Of a stretch of 5,604 nt of DNA, positions 1-4,942 are shown in pieces. The stretch covers positions 4,401 to 10,004 of the forward strand of contig MGLY01000072.1 of assembly GCA_001794935.1 (NCBI GenBank). Reading direction: 5' to 3'. The position numbers were made by a program, and so were the translations under genes. The notes below the pieces were generated by a model. It worked only from the letters and a program-made list of their open reading frames with translations, was not told where the DNA came from and searched no databases. Position 1 is the stretch's first letter, and every line of letters begins with the position of its first letter. This DNA comes from Chlamydiae bacterium RIFCSPHIGHO2_12_FULL_49_9 (GTDB taxonomy: Bacteria > Chlamydiota > Chlamydiia > Chlamydiales > SM23-39).

Positions 1-1137
1 AAGAGGCCTCATGATCGGAACGCCTTTCCCTCCGCGCGCCTCGAGTCTCTCGTAGACGATCTGGATTGCGATGCCAACACATCTGGAAAGGCCGAAAAGA
101 ACGGTGTAATACTGGGGATAAGGGAAGCCCGCCGCCATTAACATCGAGCCTGTGATCGCATCGATATTCGGATAAGGATTTGAGATTTTCGGATTTTCTT
201 TGAGCACCTTTGTCCCCTCTGTTCGAAGAAGCAGCGCGATTTTGACAAGAGGGTGCGAATAGAAGTGCTTTTTACAGTAATCAAAGCAGACAGTCGCTCT
301 TGGATCTTCAACTCTTAAAACCGCATGTCCAAAGCCGAAGACGAGTTCATTATTCGAGAGCTTTTTTCGAATGAGTTTTTCAATATCGGAGCCGCTCGCG
401 TTTTCTCCCACCTCTTTTAAGACAGACTGAACAAACTGCAAACAGTCTTGATTGGCCCTGCCATGGCGCGGGCCTGCGAGAGCCGTCATCGAGGCTGCCA
501 AAGACCCATACATTGGCTCGAGTCCGGAGGCGACCGCCTTGCCGACAAAAGTGGAGAGATTGCCGCCGCAGTGATCGAAGTGAAGCACATTGAAGAGGCG
601 AAACACTTGGGCAAGCTCAGCCGTTTTAGCGCCCGGCATATTGAGCATGTGAAGAAAGCTCTCCATGTAGCCAAGCTCGAGGTTCGGCAACGGAGTCTCG
701 CCCCAGCCCGCGTGACTATTGATCATCGCCGCTGTGATGTGGGGCAGCTTTGCGATCACACTCAGACAGTCTTCGCGGTAGTTGCCAGCAGTTTCATACA
801 TGCCGGCAATTAAAAGCGCTGCCGCAAAAACGTCCATCGGAGCGCCCACTTTGGGAAGGCGCTCGATGTGCTCGATCGTCTCTTTTTGGCAGGTGGCTCT
901 TTTTGTGAGATCTTTTTGGAATTTTGCGATCTGCTCTTTACTTCCCTCTTCGCCGAAATAGAGGAGATAGATCACCTCGAGCGGGTCTCGAGAAGAGAGT
1001 CTTTGAATGGGTCTGCCCACATAAGTGAGTCCCTTTACAGGATCGACATGAGAGGTCGTGCAGTAGCCGACCGGAACTCCTCGAAGACCCGTCTCCAGAT
1101 GCTCTCTTGTGATCTCAAAAAGAACTCTCTCTTCCAC
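1..1137 (-). CDS. Citrate synthase, eukaryote-like type (C-terminus cut by window edge)
   Basis: Condenses oxaloacetate and acetyl-CoA to citrate, the entry step of the TCA cycle, in the cytoplasm. I translated 379 uninterrupted residues running off the left edge; by comparison with mitochondrial citrate synthase roughly 20 C-terminal residues are missing. Motifs in order: FDHCGGN (residues 187-193), AGPRHGRANQ with catalytic His225, GFGHAVLR with His271 and Arg275, PNIDAITG with catalytic Asp326, GLSRCVG with Arg352, and MRP with Arg377 near the end. These match the His-His-Asp triad and the citrate-binding arginines of the family. The sequence resembles the eukaryotic/mitochondrial form (NPYPNIDA, YYTVLFGLSR) more than E. 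coli GltA, and lacks its N-terminal helical extension. The start is GTG: an in-frame TAA lies immediately before it and an AAGG element sits 7 bases upstream. It follows mdh after 4 bases, so the two are almost certainly cotranscribed. Function is certain; the subfamily is judged by eye. Confidence 0.95.
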   Translation of the reverse strand, partial: MEERVLFEITREHLETGLRGVPVGYCTTSHVDPVKGLTYVGRPIQRLSSRDPLEVIYLLYFGEEGSKEQIAKFQKDLTKRATCQKETIEHIERLPKVGAPMDVFAAALLIAGMYETAGNYREDCLSVIAKLPHITAAMINSHAGWGETPLPNLELGYMESFLHMLNMPGAKTAELAQVFRLFNVLHFDHCGGNLSTFVGKAVASGLEPMYGSLAASMTALAGPRHGRANQDCLQFVQSVLKEVGENASGSDIEKLIRKKLSNNELVFGFGHAVLRVEDPRATVCFDYCKKHFYSHPLVKIALLLRTEGTKVLKENPKISNPYPNIDAITGSMLMAAGFPYPQYYTVLFGLSRCVGIAIQIVYERLEARGGKGVPIMRPL

Positions 1138-1141
1138 TTAA

Positions 1142-2128
1142 CTACCTTAGCAAATGAGCAACTAGATCCCGCTCCTCAAGGAGCTCCTTTTCCGTTATAG
1201 CAATTTTGGCTTTTAAAAAGGGATCGATTTCAAGCCCTTTTACAATCTCCGCATCGCCCAACCCCTTCGATACGCAGGCAAAAGAGAAGACAAGATCGTC
1301 CTGAATTCCGTATGGATTTTTATGAGAATAAACGCCCATAGAAAACCAATCTCCCGCCTTTGTGGGCTCGATCAGAGAGCGCATTGCACCCAATGCGGCG
1401 TTCGCAGCGGATGCAGCGGATGATTTGCCCCGAGCGTTGATCACTTCAGCGCCCCTTTTTTGAATTTTGGAGACAAAGTCCCCTTCCAACCATTTCCGAT
1501 CCAGGATCACATCCGTCGCCTTTTTCCCCTGAATCTTTGCGTTGACAAAGTCGGGCACTTGGGTCGCTGAGTGATTGCCCCAAATCGTTACGCAGCTCAC
1601 CTCTTCAAGGCCCACATTCGCTTTTATAGAGAGTTGATGCTGCGCCCGGTTTTGATCGAGCCGCGTCATCGAAAAAAAGTGGCTCTTCGGGATATTGGGC
1701 GCGTGGTGCATGGCAATCAAACAGTTCGTGTTGCACGGATTGCCGACGACTAAAATCCTCGCCTCTTTAGATGCGACTCGATTGAGCGCTTTCCCTTGTT
1801 CGACAAAGATTTTTGCGTTGTCCTGCAAAAGATCTTTTCTCTCCATGCCGGGGCCTCTCGGCTTGGCGCCGACGAGGAAAAAGGTATCGGCTCCACCGAA
1901 GATCTCCTCGGGATCGGAGCCGATTTTCACCTCTTGAATGAGAGGAAAAGCGCAGTCATCCAGCTCCATCTTGACCCCTTCGAGCGTCTTTTCGTGAAGC
2001 GCCACATCGAGGAGATGAAGAGCTACCGGCTGATTAAGCCCAAATAGATCTCCGTTTGCAATCCGAAACAAAAGACTATAGGCAATCTGTCCGGCAGCGC
2101 CTGTAACGACAACCCGTTTTATTTTCAT
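1142..2128 (-). CDS. mdh: Malate dehydrogenase (NAD-dependent, cytosolic-type fold)
   Basis: Oxidises malate to oxaloacetate with NAD in the TCA cycle. The protein is 328 residues, close to what I recall for the chlamydial enzyme (about 326). Visible motifs: Rossmann glycine motif TGAAGQIAYS (residues 9-18); Asp41 at the end of the second strand, as expected for NAD preference; VGNPCNTN (128-135); the mobile-loop arginines Arg91 and Arg97 in KPRGPGMERKDLL; the Asp158/Arg161 pair in LDQNR; and catalytic His186 in WGNHS. GKSSAAS (234-240) is the conserved C-terminal-domain stretch. The reading frame stays open upstream to a TTG at 2164, but the ATG at 2128 is chosen because it puts the Rossmann strand at residue 5, as in relatives, and overlaps the preceding stop as ATGA. 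There is no good ribosome binding site directly before it, so translation is probably coupled to the TIGR04255 gene. Citrate synthase follows 4 bases later, and the pair covers consecutive TCA steps. Confidence 0.96.
   Translation of the reverse strand: MKIKRVVVTGAAGQIAYSLLFRIANGDLFGLNQPVALHLLDVALHEKTLEGVKMELDDCAFPLIQEVKIGSDPEEIFGGADTFFLVGAKPRGPGMERKDLLQDNAKIFVEQGKALNRVASKEARILVVGNPCNTNCLIAMHHAPNIPKSHFFSMTRLDQNRAQHQLSIKANVGLEEVSCVTIWGNHSATQVPDFVNAKIQGKKATDVILDRKWLEGDFVSKIQKRGAEVINARGKSSAASAANAALGAMRSLIEPTKAGDWFSMGVYSHKNPYGIQDDLVFSFACVSKGLGDAEIVKGLEIDPFLKAKIAITEKELLEERDLVAHLLR
1145..1148 (-). promoter_or_regulatory. Ribosome binding site for citrate synthase (supports GTG start)
   Basis: AAGG lies inside the last codons of mdh, 7 bases before the GTG at 1137. 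With the in-frame TAA directly upstream of that GTG, it fixes the citrate synthase start despite the absence of an ATG. Confidence 0.6.
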
Positions 2129-2931
2129 GCGCCGCAAAACCGGTTCATGAGCGCTCCCTTGCAAAATGACTGAAAGCAGTTTTCAGCGACGTCATGCGCC
2201 TGATCTAACCAGGGAGAAAACGCCTTCGCATCCAATGGCACCGTCTCTCCAAAAGATTGAATAAGAGTCTGGAGCACATAAGCCGGCTTCTGATCGGCCT
2301 GGCCCAAGTTGACGCTGATCCCAAGATGGCCAAGCGGTTTTTGCAGGGGATAGATGAGGTTGAGCCCCACCGCATTCGGGATTTGAGAGAGAGAATTTTT
2401 CGCAAAAATCTCCTCGTCCAAATGAATCCCGATATGGAGTTTATCTTGCAAGAAGGCGAGTGGATTTTCCTTGGCAATATCAAAGAAAAGCGCATTGACA
2501 TATCTCACTTCGCACTTGAGAAAAACAAGGGGGCGCGACTTTCTTGGATAAAGAATCGAAACCGCCTCAACAAGGCGAAGAGTCAGAGCCTGAAACGCGC
2601 TCCATGAGTAACCCTTCGCATGATTCATTGTCAAAATGCCGGGCCCCACCTGAATGAGCGGATAGCCATTCGCCTCTTTTCTCATCCTGTGGCGCGGGGT
2701 AAAGGGGGCCATTTCGGGATGAGTGTGGATGCTTGAAAGATCTTCGACTGCAGGGAACTCTTTTTTCATCAGCTCGTAGAGCTGCCCATACATCATCGGA
2801 TAGGCAACGTCTCGAAGAGTGCCTGTCTGTTGATTTTGTTCCATCTCCCAGCGGAGCTCGAAGATTGCCTCTACCATCGGCGGGTAGAGAAGCGGAGGCG
2901 TTTCAGTTTTTTTGTCTGTTTTAATTGACAT
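2125..2931 (-). CDS. TIGR04255 family protein of unknown function
   Basis: A 268-residue, probably cytoplasmic protein with no signal peptide or membrane segment. It fits the sporadically distributed TIGR04255 family by pattern: an N-terminal PPMVEAIFELRW (residues 17-28), a central YPLIQVGPGILTMNH (90-104) followed by YSWSAFQAL (108-116), a strand-like LKCEVRYVNALFF (138-150), and a C-terminal helix WLDQAHDVAENCFQSF (241-256). This is from memory of the family; no profile search was run. No catalytic motif or metal site is obvious and no biochemical function is known to me. The frame is open upstream to 3009, inside the end of tgt, but the ATG at 2931 has GGAG 7 bases before it and places the PPMVEAIFELRW motif near the N-terminus as usual. 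It lies 52 bases after tgt and overlaps mdh by 4 bases, an unusual place for a patchily distributed gene; lateral acquisition into the operon is possible but composition does not visibly stand out. Confidence 0.85.
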   Translation of the reverse strand: MSIKTDKKTETPPLLYPPMVEAIFELRWEMEQNQQTGTLRDVAYPMMYGQLYELMKKEFPAVEDLSSIHTHPEMAPFTPRHRMRKEANGYPLIQVGPGILTMNHAKGYSWSAFQALTLRLVEAVSILYPRKSRPLVFLKCEVRYVNALFFDIAKENPLAFLQDKLHIGIHLDEEIFAKNSLSQIPNAVGLNLIYPLQKPLGHLGISVNLGQADQKPAYVLQTLIQSFGETVPLDAKAFSPWLDQAHDVAENCFQSFCKGALMNRFCGA

Positions 2932-2938
2932 GGTCGAT

Positions 2939-2942
2939 CTCC
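2939..2942 (-). promoter_or_regulatory. Ribosome binding site of the TIGR04255 gene
   Basis: GGAG sits 7 bases before the ATG at 2931. It supports that start over the longer frame beginning at 3009. Confidence 0.7.
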
Positions 2943-2959
2943 AAAAATGAATCCCTGTC

Positions 2960-2987
2960 GGTATATCAGATTGGGAGAAAAAATCAA
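2960..2987 (-). promoter_or_regulatory. Possible internal promoter before the TIGR04255 gene
   Basis: Read on the minus strand, TTGATT (2987-2982) and TATACC (2965-2960) are separated by 16 bases. Each matches the sigma-70 (chlamydial sigma-66) consensus at 4 of 6 positions. Transcription would start near 2953, giving a leader of about 22 bases with the GGAG site. Such matches are common by chance in AT-rich gaps, so this is only a candidate. If real, the TIGR04255-mdh-citrate synthase part could be expressed separately from yhhQ-tgt. Confidence 0.3.
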
Positions 2988-4105
2988 AGAAGGTCTTGCA
3001 AGATCGCATTCCGGTAGCGCTGCATGAGCTCTACCATGAAGTGGAGATTGTGCACGCTCGCAAGTGTATAGGCCGTCATCTCGCGCGCTTTGAAAAGGTG
3101 GTGAAGATACGCCAGGCTAAAGTGTTTGCACGTCCAGCATGAGCAGCCGCGCTCGATTGGCGCAAAGTGATTTGCATTCTCCGCTTTTTCAGCCTTCACG
3201 CCCCCCTCCTGAGTCAGTAAAAGACCGTGGCGGGCAGCCCTTGTCGGATAGGAGCTGTCGAACGTGTCGATCCCGAGCGGTATGCACTGCTCAAGCGATT
3301 CCAGATCGCCGATCCCCAAAAGGTGGTTTGGCTTTTCTACAGGCACTCTCGGCATGAGCTGCTTTAACATCTCGACCATCTCAGGCTTTGTTTTTCCAAG
3401 AGAGCCGCCGATGGCAAATCCGTCAAACGGCAAGGCAGTCAGAAATTCCGCGCTTTTCTTTCTCAGCTCTGGATCCACTCCCCCGTGAATAACCGCATAC
3501 ATCGCCTGATTCGCCCTATTTTTCAAGTGCTCTTCGAGAGATCTCTTTTCCCACCTGTGCGTTCTTTCAAGCGAGGTTTTCAGCTTATCTAAACCAATAT
3601 GGTAAGGAGGCAACTCATCGAGTGGGATGATGATGTCGGCGCCGAGCGATTTTTGCGCCTGAATAGAGGTCTCCGGAGTGAGCAATACCGGACTGCCATC
3701 CCGATACGAGCGGAAAAGGACTCCCTCTTCGCTGATTTTCATCACGTGGCCGCCCTGCTTTTTAGCGCCCCTGCTCTTCAATTCATCCGCAACCGAACCA
3801 TAGGCCAAAGAAAAAACCTGAAAGCCCCCGGAGTCGGTGATGATCGGCATCTTCCTTCCCATGAATTTATGGAGTCCGCCAGCCCTTCTCACCACATCCG
3901 GTCCGGGTTGGAGCAAAAGATGGTACGTGTTGCAGAACATGAGTTGAAGCCCAATCGAATCGACCATCTGGTTGTCGAGAGCCTTTAGAGTCCCATTCGT
4001 TCCAACGGCTACGAAGTTCGGCGTGTCGATGATCCCGTGCGGCGTATAGATACGCCCGACCCTGGCTCTCGATTTTTTTGACTGATGGAGAATTTCAAAC
4101 GTCAA
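2984..4105 (-). CDS. tgt: tRNA-guanine transglycosylase (queuine/preQ1 tRNA-ribosyltransferase)
   Basis: Exchanges guanine-34 of GUN-anticodon tRNAs (Asp, Asn, His, Tyr) for a 7-deazaguanine base, in the cytoplasm. The 373-residue protein has the general-base Asp91 in ITDSGGFQVFSL, nucleophile Asp283 in GIDTFDSSYPTR, and the zinc ligands Cys321, Cys323, Cys326 and His352 in CSCWTC and ASVHNL. Pocket residues depart from the usual bacterial form: DELPPY (163-168) where E. coli-type enzymes have DECTPY, His207 (VIHGG) where a base-contacting Gln (IIQG) is normal, and GGSLGK (233-238) for GGLAVGE. This agrees with the queuine-using TGT reported for Chlamydia trachomatis. The start is TTG at 4105: AAGGAG lies 5 bases upstream, the next in-frame ATG would delete 46 residues, and the product then begins as TGTs do. 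The TTG overlaps the yhhQ stop as TTGA, so the two are translationally linked. Function is very sure; queuine as substrate is an inference. Confidence 0.96.
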   Translation of the reverse strand: MTFEILHQSKKSRARVGRIYTPHGIIDTPNFVAVGTNGTLKALDNQMVDSIGLQLMFCNTYHLLLQPGPDVVRRAGGLHKFMGRKMPIITDSGGFQVFSLAYGSVADELKSRGAKKQGGHVMKISEEGVLFRSYRDGSPVLLTPETSIQAQKSLGADIIIPLDELPPYHIGLDKLKTSLERTHRWEKRSLEEHLKNRANQAMYAVIHGGVDPELRKKSAEFLTALPFDGFAIGGSLGKTKPEMVEMLKQLMPRVPVEKPNHLLGIGDLESLEQCIPLGIDTFDSSYPTRAARHGLLLTQEGGVKAEKAENANHFAPIERGCSCWTCKHFSLAYLHHLFKAREMTAYTLASVHNLHFMVELMQRYRNAILQDLL

Positions 4106-4767
4106 GCGATCTCCTTGACAAACCGCTTTGAAAATGCGGCGAGTGAGCTGCTAAACGCAATGATGAGACATTTGACAAAGAAGCTGACAAAAACGACGTC
4201 TGAAATCGAATCCACGATTCCGTAAAGGCCGAGGAAGCTAAATAAAATTGTATCTAAAAACTGGGACACCACAAGAGAAGCCCCGATCCGAAATGGCAAA
4301 TTTCTTCCCTCAAATACCTTCTTCATCCACCCGAAGAGCTGGATATCCAACTTCTGCACCACATAAAAGACAAAAACCGATGCAAAGACAATTCTTGGCG
4401 TCGAGGAGAAAATGGTAAAGAAGCTGCTCTGAGTTCCGTCAGCAAGCGATGGCGTATAAACCAGGTGGATCTGCGACATCACAGCGAAGAAAAAGAGGCT
4501 GAGCAAAGAAATCTGCATCCCCAATTTGGCGGCCTCTTTTCCAAAAAATTCCTGTATCAAATTGATCGATAAGATGCCCCCCACGGCAAAGACGTCGCTG
4601 CAGGTAATAGAAAAACCAAAGAGATCGATCTGTTTTACAACAAACAGGTTAGCTAAAACCGCTTGGACTGCGCTCAAAGCAATCAGAGCCGCTTTGCCGA
4701 GCCTGAGCGCGCCCATCACAAAGCTGACAACCAAAAAGACGTGGATGAAAAAAAGAAGCTCGTTCAT
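4102..4767 (-). CDS. yhhQ: Queuosine precursor transporter, YhhQ family
   Basis: An integral inner-membrane protein of 221 residues that fits the YhhQ/COG1738 (vitamin uptake-like) family, which imports 7-deazaguanine bases: preQ0/preQ1 in E. coli and, by the work on Chlamydia trachomatis, queuine. About seven hydrophobic segments are visible, near residues 2-20, 27-46, 53-72, 84-104, 120-138, 161-182 and 188-210. Family-like conserved stretches are CSDVFAVGGILSINLIQEFF (56-75), followed by GKEAAK (76-81), and SQFLDTILFSF (168-178), whose Asp172 corresponds to the SDT motif of E. coli YhhQ. The ATG at 4767 is the only usable start after an in-frame TAA 11 codons upstream, and it keeps the first membrane segment. 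It has no ribosome binding site, however, and overlaps the stop of a possible 26-codon leader ORF as ATGA. The stop codon overlaps the tgt start, so transporter and transglycosylase form one salvage unit. Confidence 0.9.
   Translation of the reverse strand: MNELLFFIHVFLVVSFVMGALRLGKAALIALSAVQAVLANLFVVKQIDLFGFSITCSDVFAVGGILSINLIQEFFGKEAAKLGMQISLLSLFFFAVMSQIHLVYTPSLADGTQSSFFTIFSSTPRIVFASVFVFYVVQKLDIQLFGWMKKVFEGRNLPFRIGASLVVSQFLDTILFSFLGLYGIVDSISDVVFVSFFVKCLIIAFSSSLAAFSKRFVKEIA
4111..4116 (-). promoter_or_regulatory. Ribosome binding site of tgt (supports TTG start)
   Basis: AAGGAG lies within the last codons of yhhQ, 5 bases before the TTG at 4105. It is the strongest ribosome binding site in the gene block and decides the non-ATG start. 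Confidence 0.75.
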
Positions 4768-4844
4768 GGAATTACAATCAAAACAAGAGCTCTCAGATTA
4801 AACAATCCGGGAGATAAAATCCAACGAACTTCGCCTCTTTTCAT
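4764..4844 (-). CDS. Possible 26-residue leader peptide ORF before yhhQ
   Basis: An ATG-to-TGA frame of 26 codons whose stop overlaps the yhhQ start as ATGA, the same arrangement as the junction downstream between the TIGR04255 gene and mdh. The peptide has a basic start (MKRGEVRW) and a hydrophobic end (ALVLIVIP). It would explain how yhhQ, which lacks its own ribosome binding site, is translated. Against it: no convincing ribosome binding site precedes its ATG either, the preceding bases are A/T runs, and a frame this short can arise by chance. No homologue is known to me. Confidence 0.25.
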   Translation of the reverse strand: MKRGEVRWILSPGLFNLRALVLIVIP

Positions 4845-4880
4845 GGTAAAAAATTTCTTTAATTTCTGTCCTAGCTTTTC

Positions 4881-4910
4881 TTGATCAAATAAGATTCTTT
4901 ATGGTATCCT
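4881..4910 (+). promoter_or_regulatory. Candidate promoter of the DMT transporter gene
   Basis: TTGATC (4881-4886) and TATCCT (4905-4910) are 18 bases apart, each matching the sigma-70/sigma-66 consensus at 4 of 6 positions. Transcription would start near 4917, about 25 bases before the ATG. The position is sensible, but the match is moderate. Confidence 0.4.
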
Positions 4911-4930
4911 CGCCGCATTCTTTCACCCCC

Positions 4931-4935
4931 AGGGA
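4931..4935 (+). promoter_or_regulatory. Ribosome binding site of the DMT transporter gene
   Basis: AGGGA lies 7 bases before the ATG at 4943, supporting that start codon. Confidence 0.55.
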
Positions 4936-4942
4936 TTAAAAG

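Larger units (their letters stand above)
4768..4942. other. Divergent intergenic region between yhhQ and the DMT transporter gene
   Basis: This 175-base gap separates the minus-strand block from the plus-strand transporter gene and should contain promoters for both directions. It holds the possible leader ORF, AT-rich runs around 4848-4866, and the 8-base palindrome TTGATCAA (4881-4888), which offers a -35-like hexamer on either strand. I could place a plausible promoter only for the plus strand; on the minus strand no -10 element at proper spacing was convincing. No preQ1-type riboswitch consensus or terminator hairpin was recognised. Confidence 0.6.

Noticed and set aside
448..1200. Plus-strand open frames of 121 and 110 codons
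   Set aside because: They lie antisense to citrate synthase, whose frame is complete with all catalytic motifs. Their translations show no recognisable family and mirror the codon pattern of the real gene.
2129..2164. 12-residue extension of malate dehydrogenase from a TTG at 2164
   Set aside because: It precedes the Rossmann strand with sequence that is simply the end of the TIGR04255 gene out of frame. The ATG at 2128 gives the normal family length.
2205..2607. Overlapping frames of 98 codons (minus) and 116 codons (plus) within the TIGR04255 gene
   Set aside because: Out-of-frame shadows; the first is rich in Arg and Ser and low in acidic residues, typical of a shifted frame.
2932..2983. 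Terminator between tgt and the TIGR04255 gene
   Set aside because: A T-run follows the tgt stop on the minus strand, but no GC-rich inverted repeat precedes it, so an intrinsic terminator is not supported.
2932..3009. N-terminal extension of the TIGR04255 protein to 3009
   Set aside because: The extra 26 residues overlap the end of tgt and read through the intergenic gap. The ATG at 2931 has a well-placed GGAG and fits the family start.
3599..3988. Plus-strand 129-codon open frame
   Set aside because: It is antisense to the catalytic core of tgt, with no ribosome binding site or recognisable domain.
4768..4942. preQ1 riboswitch in the yhhQ leader
   Set aside because: I looked for the short preQ1-I pattern (G/C stem, CCUC-like loop and A-rich tail) on the minus strand and found no convincing match. 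A queuine-salvaging organism would also not need it.
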